A stretch of 64,000 bases of DNA. Origin: Streptomyces sp. TG1A-8 (GTDB lineage Bacteria; Actinomycetota; Actinomycetes; Streptomycetales; Streptomycetaceae). Both the position numbers and the translations under genes were made by a program. Location: contig NZ_JASTLB010000001.1 of NCBI RefSeq assembly GCF_030499535.1, positions 5,952,001 to 6,016,000 of the forward strand, read 5' to 3'. The notes below the pieces were generated by a model. The model ran no database searches. It was not told the DNA's origin and saw only the letters and a program-made list of their open reading frames with translations. This document shows positions 52,466 through 63,678 of the stretch, piece after piece (position 1 is the stretch's first letter; every line of letters begins with the position of its first letter).

Positions 52466-53672
52466 TGGGCGCGAGGTCCGTTCCGGCGCCCCGGCGGCGC
52501 ACGGCGACGAGGTCGGTGCGCGGCTCCTGCGCCGCGGGCGCGGCCGCCGTGCCGCAGATCCCGCCGCCCCCGTGCGACCCGCACCCGGCATCCGCGTGCG
52601 CCCCGGGGCCCGTCCCGGCGTGGGAGCCGCAGCCCGCGCCCCCGGACGGCCCGCACCCGCCGGCGGCCGCCCGGTGCCCGGGCAGCGTCACCTCGTCGGC
52701 GCCCTCCACCTCGAACCCGGCGTCCGCGATCATCTCCAGGTCGGCCCTGCCCGCCTGGCCCTCGCTGGTCAGGTAGTCCCCGAGGAAGATCGAATTGGCC
52801 AGGTGCAGGGCGAGGGGCTGCAGGGTGCGCAGGTGGACCTCCCGGCCGCCGGCGATGCGCACCTCCACGTCCGGGCAGACGAAGCGGACCATCGCCAGGA
52901 TCCGCAGGCACCGCTGCGGGGTGAGGTTCCACTCCTTGGCCAGCGGGGTGCCCTCGAACGGGATGAGGAAGTTCACCGGAACGGAGTCCGGGTCCAGCTC
53001 GCGCAGGGAGAACACGACGTCGACGAGGTCCTCGTCGCTCTCGCCCATGCCCGCGATCAGACCGGAGCAGGCGGACAGACCCGCCGCGTGCGCCTTGTGC
53101 ACCGTGTCCACCCGGTCGGCGTACGTGTGGGTGGTGGTGATGTCCCCGTAGGCGGCCTCGGAGGTGTTCAGGTTGTGGTTGTAGGCGTCCGCGCCCGCCT
53201 CGCGCAGCCGCTCGGCCTGGCCGTCGGACAGCAGGCCGAGGCAGGCGCACACCTCCACGCCCTCGTTCTGGTCCTTGATGGCCCTGATCGTCTCGGAGAC
53301 CCGGTCCACGTCCCGGTCCGTCGGACCGCGCCCGCTGGCCACCAGGCAGACCCGCTTGGCGCCCCCGGCCAGACCCGCCGCGGCCGTCCTGGAGGCCTCG
53401 TCGGGCTTGAGCCAGGTGTACTTCAGGATGCCGGCCGTGGAGCCGAGCCGCTGGGAGCAGTAGGAGCAGTCCTCGGGACACAGGCCCGACTTGAGGTTGA
53501 CCAGGTAGTTGAGTTTCACGCGCCGGCCGAACCAGTGCCGGCGCACCCTGCCGGCCGCGGCCACCACGTCGAGCACGTCGTCGTCGGAGGTGGCCAGTAC
53601 GGCCAGCGCTTCCCCGCGGGTCGGCAGTTCGCGCCGAAGCCCCTTGTCCACCAGCGTGTTCAGCAGGTCCAT
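52458..53672 (-). CDS. bioB: Biotin synthase with Cys/His-rich tail
   Basis: A 404-residue radical-SAM enzyme that inserts sulfur into dethiobiotin. Cys65, Cys69 and Cys72 (CPEDCSYC) bind the 4Fe-4S cluster; the 2Fe-2S cysteines lie in VCLVASG and VEVCACLG. The core ends near residue 335, and a Gly-rich tail follows with cysteines at 340, 348, 364 and 373 and histidines at 351, 359 and 367. ATG 53672 is the first in frame after the divergent promoter. The tail is absent from E. coli BioB; a role in holding iron or the sacrificial cluster is inference. Confidence 0.95.
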   Translation of the reverse strand: MDLLNTLVDKGLRRELPTRGEALAVLATSDDDVLDVVAAAGRVRRHWFGRRVKLNYLVNLKSGLCPEDCSYCSQRLGSTAGILKYTWLKPDEASRTAAAGLAGGAKRVCLVASGRGPTDRDVDRVSETIRAIKDQNEGVEVCACLGLLSDGQAERLREAGADAYNHNLNTSEAAYGDITTTHTYADRVDTVHKAHAAGLSACSGLIAGMGESDEDLVDVVFSLRELDPDSVPVNFLIPFEGTPLAKEWNLTPQRCLRILAMVRFVCPDVEVRIAGGREVHLRTLQPLALHLANSIFLGDYLTSEGQAGRADLEMIADAGFEVEGADEVTLPGHRAAAGGCGPSGGAGCGSHAGTGPGAHADAGCGSHGGGGICGTAAAPAAQEPRTDLVAVRRRGAGTDLAPNA

Positions 53673-53738
53673 GGGGCCCGATCCTGTCCTACGGGAGCGC
53701 TCCGGGCCAAGGAGGGTTCGCACGACGCGAGCGGTTCG

Positions 53739-53760
53739 CCGTGTGGGTATCGCCACACGG
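53739..53760. promoter_or_regulatory. Inverted repeat between bioB and bioF, candidate biotin operator
   Basis: CCGTGTGG-gtatcg-CCACACGG is a perfect 8-bp dyad with a 6-base spacer in the 146-bp divergent gap. It ends 20 bases before TAGTGT (53781-53786), the likely bioF -10, so it covers the -35. A regulator bound here could control both directions. Confidence 0.5.
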
Positions 53761-53818
53761 GGGGCGGCCGGCCGTGCCGCTAGTGTCTGTCCGCCACCCA
53801 CAAGAGCCCGGAGGACCC

Positions 53819-54946
53819 ATGGCGTTCGGCTGGATCGACGAACAGGCCGAGGCGCGCCGCCGCGCCGGCCTCGTGCGGACCCTGCGCCCGCGCCCCGCCG
53901 ACTCGCCGCTGCTGGACCTGGCGAGCAACGACTACCTGGGCCTGGCCCGCCATCCCGAGGTCGTTGAGGGGGCCGCCCGGGCCGCCCGGACCTGGGGCGG
54001 CGGCGCCACCGGCTCCCGGCTGGTGACCGGCACCACCGAGCTGCACACCGAACTGGAGCGCGAGCTGGCGGACTTCTGCGGCTCCGAGGCGGCCCTGGTC
54101 CTGTCCTCCGGTTACGCCGCCAACCTGGCGGCGGTCACCGCGCTCGCCCCGCACGGCTCCCTGATCGTCTCCGACGCGGGCAACCACGCCTCGCTCATCG
54201 ACGGCTGCCGGCTCGCCCGCGGCACCGCACAGGTCGTCCGGCACGCCGACCCGGACGCCGTGCGCAAGGCGCTGGGCACGCACCGGGGGGAGGCCGTCGT
54301 CGTCTCCGACACGGTGTTCTCCGTCGACGGGGACGCGGCACCGCTGTCCGCGCTGGCGGGGGTGTGCCGGCGACACGGCGCGGGGCTGGTCGTCGACGAC
54401 GCCCACGGGCTCGGCGTGCTGGGCGACGGCGGCCGGGGCGCGCCGCACGCGGCGGGCCTGGCGGGCGCCGGGGACGTGGTCGTCACGGCGACGCTGTCCA
54501 AGTCGCTGGGCAGCCAGGGTGGGGTGGTGCTCGGCCCGGCCAGGGTCATCGAGCACCTGGTCAACGCGGCACGGACGTTCATCTTCGACACCGGTCTGGC
54601 CCCGGCGGCCGTGGGCGCGGCGCTGGCGGCGCTGCGGCTGCTGCGCCGGGAGCCGGAGCGGGCGGCGCGGGCCCGGGCGGTGGCCGCCGGGCTGCACGCA
54701 CGGCTGACCGCCGCGGGTCTGGACGCGGTGCGTCCGGACGCCGCGGTGGTCTCCGTGCGGGCTCCGTCCCCGGAGAGCGCCGTGCGCTGGGCGGCCGGGT
54801 GCCGTACGGCGGGTCTGGCCGTGGGCTGTTTCCGTCCTCCTTCCGTGCCCGACGGCGTCTCACGGCTGAGACTGACCGCCCGTGCGGACCTCTCCGGGAC
54901 GGAGATCGAACGCGCTGTACGAGTGATCGACGAAACACGACCATGA
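53819..54946 (+). CDS. bioF: 8-amino-7-oxononanoate synthase
   Basis: A 375-residue PLP enzyme that condenses pimeloyl thioester with alanine, the first committed step of the biotin ring pathway. [15 protein letters not shown] is the N-terminal motif, [15 protein letters not shown] binds [15 protein letters not shown] carries the Asp and His, and [13 protein letters not shown] holds the cofactor lysine. ATG 53819 follows GGAGG at 5-6 bases. It is divergent from bioBAD; bioC and bioH-type pimeloyl genes are not in the window. Confidence 0.95.
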   Translation: MAFGWIDEQAEARRRAGLVRTLRPRPADSPLLDLASNDYLGLARHPEVVEGAARAARTWGGGATGSRLVTGTTELHTELERELADFCGSEAALVLSSGYAANLAAVTALAPHGSLIVSDAGNHASLIDGCRLARGTAQVVRHADPDAVRKALGTHRGEAVVVSDTVFSVDGDAAPLSALAGVCRRHGAGLVVDDAHGLGVLGDGGRGAPHAAGLAGAGDVVVTATLSKSLGSQGGVVLGPARVIEHLVNAARTFIFDTGLAPAAVGAALAALRLLRREPERAARARAVAAGLHARLTAAGLDAVRPDAAVVSVRAPSPESAVRWAAGCRTAGLAVGCFRPPSVPDGVSRLRLTARADLSGTEIERAVRVIDETRP

Positions 54947-55081
54947 GTCGGCGTGACACGGCCGGGTGTCGCTCCGGAATGATCGAAATCGATCAGTGCC
55001 GGATGTGATCGGGAAGGGTCGGCCGGAGGGTGTCCGGCGGGACGTGGTGCATTCGGGTGACGGGGACGGCGGGGACGGCGG

Positions 55082-55306
55082 TCACCTCAGCCCGGCCACG
55101 AACCCCGCCCAGCTCCCGGGGGAGAAGAGCAGCGCGGGTTTGTCCGGGTCCTTGGAGTCGCGCACGGCGAGCAGCCCGGCCCAGGGGCCGGAGCGCGGCC
55201 GGGCCGTCTCCACGCAGTTGTTCGCTCCCGTGCTGTAGCTGCTGCGCAGCCAGCGCACGTCGTGCAGGTCGGTACTGACAGGGACGTTCCGAGGTAGCAC
55301 TGACAT
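55082..55306 (-). CDS. DUF397 domain protein
   Basis: A 74-residue protein with the DUF397 signature: VRWLRSSYSTGANNCVETAR and VRDSKDPDKPALLFSPGSWAGFVAGL. Streptomyces genomes hold many such genes, nearly always beside an XRE regulator of the WhiJ type; the small protein is thought to interact with the regulator. ATG 55306 follows AGGAGG directly after the regulator stop (9-base gap), so the two form an operon. Confidence 0.93.
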   Translation of the reverse strand: MSVLPRNVPVSTDLHDVRWLRSSYSTGANNCVETARPRSGPWAGLLAVRDSKDPDKPALLFSPGSWAGFVAGLR

Positions 55307-55315
55307 GGTGCCTCC

Positions 55316-56185
55316 TTATGCGCCATGACCTATTCCGGCGATGTAATCCAACGAGTCACCGGGGGAAAGGGCGTGCTTCTGAAGGGCGTTGAAGGCCTCC
55401 GAGTAGGCCTTGAGGTCTCCTTTCCGTTCCAGATAGAGGCTACTCGTCAACTGGTCAACAACAACCACATCGAGATCGGAAATGCTCGGAAATGAAAAGA
55501 TAACGAAAGGCCCGGTGAGGCCGATATGCGCCCCCGCGGTGAACGGCAGTACCTGGAGCCGTACCTGGGGCAGGCGTGCGGCCTCCAGCAGCCGTTCCAG
55601 TTGCCGTGCCATCACCTCCGGGCCGCCGACCTCACGCCGTAGTACGGCCTCGTCCAGTACGGCGTTCAACGCGAGCGGCGGATCCGAGCGCAGCACGTCC
55701 TGCCGGGCCAGCCGCACCTCCACCAGCGCGTCCAGCCGCTCCTCGTCCACGTCGGCCACGCCCTCCATGGCGGCCCGGGTCACCGCGCGGGCGTACTCGG
55801 GTGTCTGCAGCAGCCCGGGCACCACCGAGGTCTCCAGGGTGCGCATCGCGCAGGCCTGCGACTCCAGGCTGATGAAATCCCGGTAGGTGGGCGGGAGCAC
55901 TCCGCGGTAGGCGTGCCACCAGCGGTGCCGGCCGCCGGCGGCCGACGAGCCCGCCAGGGCCAGCAGCAGTTCGCGTAGTTGGGCGTCGCGCACCCCGTAG
56001 GCGTCCAGGAGTAACCGGACGTCGGAGGGTTTCACCCCGCTCGCTCCGGTCTCGATGCGGCTCACCTTCGACTGGTGCCAGCCCACCAGACGGGCCGCCT
56101 CGCCACTGGTGAGCCCCGCCCCGGTGCGCAGCGTGCGCAGTTCGGCGCCCAGTTTCCGGCGCCGCACCGCGGGACCGTTCTGCAT
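55316..56185 (-). CDS. XRE family regulator with DUF5753 domain (WhiJ-like)
   Basis: A 289-residue regulator. The N-terminal helix-turn-helix (LGAELRTLRTGAGLTSGEAA, WHQSKVSRIETGASG) is followed by the DUF5753 effector domain (YRDFISLESQACAMRTLETSVVPGLLQTPEYARA, and GPFVIFSFP). This pairing with DUF397 and an ATPase is the whiJ-type arrangement known to modulate development and antibiotic genes. ATG 56185 follows AAGGAG at 8 bases. It is divergent from the ATPase gene across 213 bp. Confidence 0.92.
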   Translation of the reverse strand: MQNGPAVRRRKLGAELRTLRTGAGLTSGEAARLVGWHQSKVSRIETGASGVKPSDVRLLLDAYGVRDAQLRELLLALAGSSAAGGRHRWWHAYRGVLPPTYRDFISLESQACAMRTLETSVVPGLLQTPEYARAVTRAAMEGVADVDEERLDALVEVRLARQDVLRSDPPLALNAVLDEAVLRREVGGPEVMARQLERLLEAARLPQVRLQVLPFTAGAHIGLTGPFVIFSFPSISDLDVVVVDQLTSSLYLERKGDLKAYSEAFNALQKHALSPGDSLDYIAGIGHGA

Positions 56186-56398
56186 GGGGGTACTCCTTAC
56201 TCCCTCCGGGCCGCCCGAATACGGTCTCGCGTCGTGGAGTTCACCGCTTCGAGCGACAGATATATGCACAACCTGGTGGATCGCTGCCCCGACCGGCCCG
56301 GTAATGGCAGTCTGGCGAAGAAGCACCAAAGCGGGACCGTACTCGAACCATCCACTCCTCGTCGGACTGCGGTCCCCTGGGAAAGGGGCGACGTCGCC

Positions 56399-56857
56399 AT
56401 GGCAGACCATCTGGAAGCGTCCATCACTCTGCCGAGCGCCCCCGCCTCGGTCTCCACGGCCCGCTCCTACGCCTTGGGCACCCTCGCGGAGTGGGGTCTG
56501 CCGCCGGACACCGGGGTCGCCGACTCCGTCCGGCTCATCGTCTCCGAACTCGCGACGAACGCCGTGCAGCACACCCTCGGGCAGTCGCCCACCTTCACGG
56601 TGCACATCGCGCTCGACCACGGCGGACGCCTGCGTGTCGGCGTCACCGACAGCCATCCGCGCTTCCCGAAGAGACTGCCCGCCGCCGTCCAGCAGGACAA
56701 CGGGCGCGGCCTGGTCATCATCCGCTGGCTCACCGCCGAGTGCGGCGGCAGGCTCCGCGTCCGCCCCACCCGCGAGGGCGGCAAGACGGTCTCCATCGAA
56801 CTGCCCGGGACGCTCCCGGCCCGGCCGGTCACGACGGCGGTCCGGCGGGAGCCCTGA
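56399..56857 (+). CDS. HATPase_c anti-sigma-like ATP-binding protein
   Basis: A 152-residue GHKL-fold protein (RsbW/SpoIIAB type). The N-box is LIVSELATNAVQHTLG, the G1 box reads RVGVTDSHPRFPK and G2 is DNGRGLVIIRWL. It may sequester a sigma factor or act as a small Ser/Thr kinase. ATG 56399 follows AAAGGGG; the frame extends upstream, and an earlier GTG near 56238 is possible but lacks family character. It is the third member of the XRE-DUF397-ATPase triad, facing away from the other two. Confidence 0.88.
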   Translation: MADHLEASITLPSAPASVSTARSYALGTLAEWGLPPDTGVADSVRLIVSELATNAVQHTLGQSPTFTVHIALDHGGRLRVGVTDSHPRFPKRLPAAVQQDNGRGLVIIRWLTAECGGRLRVRPTREGGKTVSIELPGTLPARPVTTAVRREP

Positions 56858-57034
56858 CGCCTGAGGAGGGGGAAGGTTTTTCCACCGCGGGAACGCCCGC
56901 TGCGGGCCGGCGGGCGGACACGGCCGGCCGGGCGCGGGCAGCGGCACACGTGAAGAAGCCGGGCGGTGAACGCCCGGCGGCGGGGGAGGGAGGGAGAGGC
57001 GGACGAGGGTGCCCCGGAGGAAGCGCGACGAGCT

Positions 57035-57066
57035 GTGCCCCGGCCACCCTCAAGTGGCCGGGGCAC
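57035..57066. terminator. Hairpin, probable terminator
   Basis: GTGCCCCGGCCAC-cctcaa-GTGGCCGGGGCAC, a 13-bp perfect stem, downstream of the ATPase gene. Confidence 0.7.
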
Positions 57067-57270
57067 CCCACGCACGGCCGGCACCGGGACCGCGCAACGC
57101 GGTGCCCGGGCCGGCGGGCGCTCATCCGTCCCCGGTGCCGCGTCCGCGCCGGCTGCGCGTGCTCGACACCCCGCGGCCGCGTCCCGGCGGACCGGCGCCC
57201 CGCGCGGGCCGCGGCCCCGCCCGCGGCCCGCGTGACCGCGGCCTCCCGCGGCGCCCGAGGCCGCCTGCCA

Positions 57271-57296
57271 CGGCTCCGGCCCCGCTGCCGGAGCCG
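57271..57296. terminator. Hairpin terminator after the NlpC gene
   Basis: CGGCTCCGGC-cccgct-GCCGGAGCCG, a 10-bp perfect stem lying just past the stop of the minus-strand NlpC/P60 gene. Confidence 0.7.
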
Positions 57297-57314
57297 CTCA
57301 CGGCCCGGGACGGG

Positions 57315-57788
57315 TCAGCCGACGCGGCCGTACCAGACGCTCCTGGTCCAGATCTTCTGCAGCCGCACCACGTCCCCGCTCTTCGGGGCGTGCCAGATCC
57401 TGCCCTTGCCGGCGTAGATCCCGACGTGGTAGACGCTGGAACCGGAGTGGAAGAACACCAGGTCACCGGCCTTGCGCTTCTTGGCCGAGATGTGGTGCGT
57501 CTTGTTGTACTGCTGGGCGGCCGTGCGCGGCAGCTTCTTGCCCGCCTTCTTGAACGAGTAGACCGTCAGCCCCGAGCAGTCGAACCTCCGCGGCCCGGTC
57601 GCCCCCCACTTGTACGGCGCGCCCTTCTTGGACGCCGCGACGTGCAGTGCCTTCGCGGCCGTGGTCGCGGCCGAGGCGTCGGCGGCGAGACCGGGGATCA
57701 CGAGGGAACCGCCCACGGCGGCGAGGGTGAGAGCCGACGCCGTACCGGCACGGGCCACCACCGACGGGACACGATTGAGCGCAGTCAT
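57315..57788 (-). CDS. Secreted NlpC/P60 cell-wall hydrolase
   Basis: A 157-residue secreted protein. Residues 1-41 form a signal peptide (SALTLAAVGGSLVIPGLAAD, cleaved near ADASA). The rest is a single NlpC/P60 domain: RRFDCSGLTVYSF with the nucleophile Cys, YHVGIYAGKG with the His, and IWHAPKSGD with the third residue. It probably cuts peptide cross-links in peptidoglycan during growth or germination. ATG 57788 follows GAAGGG. The long leader upstream carries a c-di-AMP riboswitch-like structure. Confidence 0.93.
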   Translation of the reverse strand: MTALNRVPSVVARAGTASALTLAAVGGSLVIPGLAADASAATTAAKALHVAASKKGAPYKWGATGPRRFDCSGLTVYSFKKAGKKLPRTAAQQYNKTHHISAKKRKAGDLVFFHSGSSVYHVGIYAGKGRIWHAPKSGDVVRLQKIWTRSVWYGRVG

Positions 57789-57804
57789 GCGCAACCCTTC
57801 GTCA

Positions 57805-58005
57805 GCCGCCTGTGAAGGATGACCTGTCGGATTCGGGCTGGCGAAGTTGCCCGGCCGCGTTGCCGCGGCTTCACCCCAAGGGCTGCTCGGCACGACCGCC
57901 CGTCTGTGACGAACGTCCGTCCCGGCGACCCGTCTTGCTCGGGTCCTCCACTCCTGCCGATCCACTCCTGTCGACCCGTCATCCGGGCGGCGGCAGGACT
58001 CGGCG
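57805..58005 (-). ncRNA. c-di-AMP (ydaO/yuaA) riboswitch in the NlpC leader
   Basis: Reading the minus strand, the leader contains CGCCGAGTCCTGCCG near 58005-57991, then CTTGGGGTGAAGCCGC, and CCCGAATCCGACAGG near 57838-57824. These are the hallmark conserved elements of ydaO-class c-di-AMP riboswitches, which in Streptomyces precede rpf and NlpC/P60 cell-wall hydrolase genes. The last element ends only about 35 bases from the start codon. c-di-AMP binding is expected to switch the gene off. Called from sequence motifs only, not a structure search. Confidence 0.8.
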
Positions 58006-58417
58006 TCCGCCCGGATCGCCCCGCCGCTGCGGCGGGGGCTTGTCGTCAGTCACGGATCTTGACTCACAACTGGCCCGAAATCCCAATGGAACCGGGTGTT
58101 TGTGGCGATCCTCACGACTCGTCCGTACGGGTGCCGAAGGCGGTGCCGACTCCCCGTCAGTTCCCCTGCACAGTCGCTGACCTGGGACGGAACACTTCCC
58201 CACGCCTTCGGCACCGGTGCGGTGTGCAAGTCGAAAGAGAAGAAAATCGACATGGAGATACACCGGTCGGGGGTAGACCGGACGGGTCGTTTCAGGTCCG
58301 GGCCGGCGGCACGCGTGGTCCGCCGGCCCGCACGCCCGTGTCGGTCCGGGGCCGGGAGGCAGCGCGACCCGCGCGGTGCGGCGTTCGCCGTCCAGCACCC
58401 GCAACGCCCGCGCCAGG
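58006..58417. other. Promoter region and gene-free stretch
   Basis: The part near 58040-58100 has lower GC (TCACGGATCTTGACTCAC) and probably holds the NlpC promoter. A minus-strand frame at 58050-58253 lacks codon bias and is not called. From 58320 to 58417 a minus-strand frame (RRGETELHGGTLARALRVLD) resembles the end of an unknown gene and meets the truncated antitoxin. Confidence 0.4.
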
Positions 58418-58723
58418 GTGCCCCCGTGCAGTTCGGTCTCGCCCCGCCGGTGCGTCAGGGCGAGCGCGTCGCGCGGTTCGGAGCTCGCCGACCTGATCGA
58501 CCGGGTGGTGTACGGCGGGGAGCGCGTCGTCGTGACGCGGCACGGCAAGCCCCTGGTCGCGCTGGTCCCGGCCGCCGACCTGGAGCGGCTCGACGCCCTC
58601 GACGAACCCGCCGGGGAACAGGTGGTCGGCTCGGTGTCCGCGGTGCGCGAGGCGGCGCCCGCCACGCGCGGACAGCAGCGCCTCGGGATCGCGGCGGAGC
58701 ACCGGAGGCCGGGCGTGTCGTGA
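58418..58723 (+). pseudogene. Phd/YefM-type antitoxin, N-terminally truncated
   Basis: The text [40 protein letters not shown], then [19 protein letters not shown] ([18 protein letters not shown]), matches actinobacterial Phd/YefM antitoxins, which usually begin with about a dozen more residues ending in QARAELA. Here that N-terminal part is replaced by unrelated text (ASRGS). No toxin gene follows; the stop is at 58721-58723. GTG 58418 could give a chimaeric 101-residue protein, but it lacks a ribosome-binding site. Confidence 0.6.
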
Positions 58724-58976
58724 CCCGCGCCGGACCGGGCGGCGGGGGGAGGGCGTCCCGGTATGGGGAACCCCATCGCGCGGTCATGCCGTGACCAAGG
58801 TCTGGTTAACGTCGCTGAAACTCCGGCGAACTAGCCTGCCGATCCACGCCACCAGGGGTTTCTTCCACCCGCGTTGCCCACGGCCGGGCGATTTGTCGGT
58901 GTGTTACACCTGTCCCGTCGCGGTGGCTGCGGCAACCGGGCCCCGCCGGTCCGGAGCGAGGACTGTGAGGTGGGAC

Positions 58977-59279
58977 GTGCAACTGACCCCGCACGAGCAA
59001 GAGAGGCTGCTGATCCACGTGGCGGCCGACGTGGCCGGGAAGCGCAGGGCCCGCGGGCTCAGGCTCAACCACCCCGAAGCGGTCGCCCTCATCACGTCGC
59101 ACGTCCTCGAGGGCGCGCGGGACGGCCGCACCGTCGCCGAACTGATGTCCTCCGGCCGTACGATCCTGACCAGGGACGACGTCATGGACGGCGTCCCCGA
59201 GATGATCCACGACGTGCAGGTCGAGGCGACCTTCCCGGACGGCACCAAGCTCGTCACCGTCCACGAGCCGATCGTCTGA
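58977..59279 (+). CDS. ureA: Urease subunit gamma
   Basis: A 100-residue protein of exactly the standard size: [61 protein letters not shown]. It is one of the two small structural subunits of the nickel enzyme that splits urea to ammonia and carbamate. GTG 58977 follows GAGG at 6 bases. It opens the six-gene operon ureABCFGD. About 250 bases upstream hold the promoter; GGTGTGTTACACC near 58898 is a near-palindrome of unknown role. Confidence 0.96.
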   Translation: MQLTPHEQERLLIHVAADVAGKRRARGLRLNHPEAVALITSHVLEGARDGRTVAELMSSGRTILTRDDVMDGVPEMIHDVQVEATFPDGTKLVTVHEPIV

Positions 59280-59289
59280 GGAGCCCGCG

Positions 59290-59593
59290 ATGATTCCCGG
59301 AGAAGTGCTCTTCGCGGACGGCCCGGTCGTCTGCAACGCGGGTCGCGAGGTCACCCGGCTGACCGTCCTCAACGCCGCCGACCGCCCGGTCCAGGTCGGC
59401 TCCCACTACCACTTCGCCGAGGCCAACCCCGGCCTGGAGTTCGACCGTGCCGCCGCGCACGGCAAGCGGCTGAACGTGGCCGCCGGCACCGCCGTGCGCT
59501 TCGAGCCCGGCATCCCCGTCGACGTCGAACTCGTCCCCCTCGCCGGCGCCCGCGTGGTGCCCGGCCTGCGCGGTCAGGTCGGAGGCGCCCTCG

Positions 59594-59601
<8 letters not shown>
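59290..59601 (+). CDS. ureB: Urease subunit beta
   Basis: A 103-residue small structural subunit: [40 protein letters not shown] and [16 protein letters not shown]. It packs with UreA and UreC. ATG 59290 follows GAGGAG. Its last 8 bases overlap ureC. Confidence 0.96.
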
Positions 59602-61314
<1,713 letters not shown>

Positions 61315-61315
<1 letters not shown>

Positions 61316-61989
61316 TGTCCAGGGCCGCACTGCTCGTCCTGGCCGACGGCCGCTTCCCCGCCGGGGGACACGCGCACTCCGGCGGGGCCGAGGCCGCCGT
61401 CAAGGCCGGGCGGATCGCCTCGGCCGCGGACCTGGCCGACTTCTGCCGGGGCCGGCTGCACACGGCGGGGCTGGTCGCGGCGGCGCTGGCGGCTGCCGCC
61501 GCACTGGGCGTCGAGCCCAGGGAGCTGGACGCCGCCGCGGACGCCCGGACGCCCTCCCCGGCGCTGCGGGGCGCCGCGCGCCGGCTCGGGCGGCAACTGC
61601 TGCGGGCCGCGCGGGCCGGCTGGCCGTCGGCCGAACTCGACGCCTTGGCGCGGGAGTTCCCCAAGGGCGCCCATCAGCCGGTGGTCCTCGGGACCGTCGC
61701 CCGGGCGGCCGGGCTCGGGCCGGACGACGCGGCGTACTGCGCGGTGTACGAGAGCGTCAGCGCTCCGGCGACGGCGACCGTGCGACTGCTGGGCCTCGAC
61801 CCGTTCGAGGCCACGGGGGTGCTGGCGCGGCTGGCTCCCGACCTGGATCGCGTCGTGGACCGGGCGGTGGAGGCGGCGCTGCGGGTGCCCGAGGAGGGGG
61901 CCGACGCCCTGCCCGCCGCGTCGGGGCCGCTGCTGGAGATCGGCGCGGAATGGCACGCGGCCTGGCCCGTACGGCTGTTCGCGTCCTGA
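61315..61989 (+). CDS. ureF: Urease accessory protein UreF
   Basis: A 224-residue helical accessory protein. [24 protein letters not shown] is the conserved opening and [20 protein letters not shown] a central motif. UreF forms the activation complex with UreD and UreG that delivers CO2 and nickel to UreC. Start TGATG overlaps the ureC stop. Confidence 0.93.
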
Positions 61990-62098
61990 ACCCCCTCACC
62001 CCCGGCCGGAACCGCCCCTCCCGCGCCTCCGGCCCGACGCCCTCGTCCCCGCCCGCCCGACCGGACACACCGGGCCCGCCAGATCCCAGGAGCCGTAC

Positions 62099-62772
<674 letters not shown>

Positions 62773-62776
<4 letters not shown>

Positions 62777-63531
62777 GCGCGGCCGGGGTCCGGGCGCACG
62801 CACGGATCACCGCCCGAGGTGACGGCCGCGGCGGCACGGCGCTGCCCGTGCTGGACGGCGAGGGGCCGCTCGCACCGCGCCGCACCCGGGCGAGCGGCGC
62901 CGGTGCGCGGGTCGTGCTGGTCGGCGCGATGAGCGGCCCGCTCGGCGGGGACCGCTTCCACGTCACGGCACGGGCGGAGGAGGGCGCCCGGCTGCACGTC
63001 GGCTCGGCCGCCGCCACGCTGGCGCTGCCCGGCCAGGCCGGGGGCGAGGCGCGCTACGACGTGCGGCTCGACGTGGCCGACGGCGCCGAGCTGCGCTGGC
63101 TGCCCGAGCAGCTCATCTCCGCCCGGGGCAGCGACCTGCGCGTCACCACCCGGGCCGAACTCGCCGCCGGGGCGCGGCTGGTGCTGCGCGAGGAGCAGGT
63201 GCTCGGGCGGACCGGGGAGGAACCCGGCCGGCTCGGCAGCAGGCTCACGGTGCGGGTCGCGGGCCGGACCGTGCTGGACCAGGAACTGGCCTGCGGCCCC
63301 GGAGCACCGGGCGGCTGGGACGGGCCCGCCGTGCTCGCCGGCCACCGGTCGGCCGGCCAGCTGGTGGTCGTGCGGCCGGAGTTCGCCGGGCGGTCGCCCG
63401 CCGCGGCGATGCTGGGGGAGTGCGCCGCGCTGGTGCCGCTCGCCGGTCCGGCCGTGCTCGTCAGCGCCGTGGCCCCCGACGCGCTCGGGCTCCGGCGCCT
63501 GCTGGACGAGGCGTTGGCGCTGCTGGCGTAG
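62773..63531 (+). CDS. ureD: Urease accessory protein UreD
   Basis: A protein of about 252 residues that scaffolds the UreC activation complex. [20 protein letters not shown] and [19 protein letters not shown] are UreD landmarks. GTG 62773 overlaps the ureG stop by four bases (GTGA) and is preferred; GTG 62764, three codons earlier, is possible. It is the last gene of the operon. Confidence 0.92.
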
Positions 63532-63573
63532 GGCCTGTCCAGCGGCTCCGCTCAGCGGGACGTGATCACCCGG

Positions 63574-63588
63574 TTATCGGATTGATAA
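63574..63588. promoter_or_regulatory. Inverted repeat upstream of the aminopeptidase
   Basis: TTATC-ggatt-GATAA is a perfect 5-bp dyad in the AT-richer promoter of the gene at 63679. It could be an operator or part of the promoter. Confidence 0.35.
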
Positions 63589-63678
63589 AGATGGTCCGCG
63601 CCCCCTGTTCTCAGGCGCCTCACAGCCGGAAGGATTCCCCGCCTGAGCATTTGCAGCGATGGAGGGGGAGGGGCCCAC

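Larger units (their letters stand above)
56858..57314. other. Gene-free stretch with two hairpins
   Basis: About 455 bases between the ATPase and NlpC genes, extremely GC-rich. Two clean hairpins are recorded separately (57035-57066 and 57271-57296). A weaker dyad (CCGGCACCGGG against CCCGGGCCGG) lies near 57078-57118. No frame looks coding. Confidence 0.5.

Noticed and set aside
58050..58253. A 67-codon minus-strand frame beginning MSIFFSFDLHTAP
   Set aside because: Third-position bias is absent, and it lies in the promoter/leader region of the NlpC gene.
14800..58490. The shared 10-12-mer TTCGGAGCTC at two truncation junctions (about 14803, 15238) and near the Phd fragment (about 58480)
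   Set aside because: Considered as a recombination site, but matches this short are expected by chance in 64 kb of GC-rich DNA.
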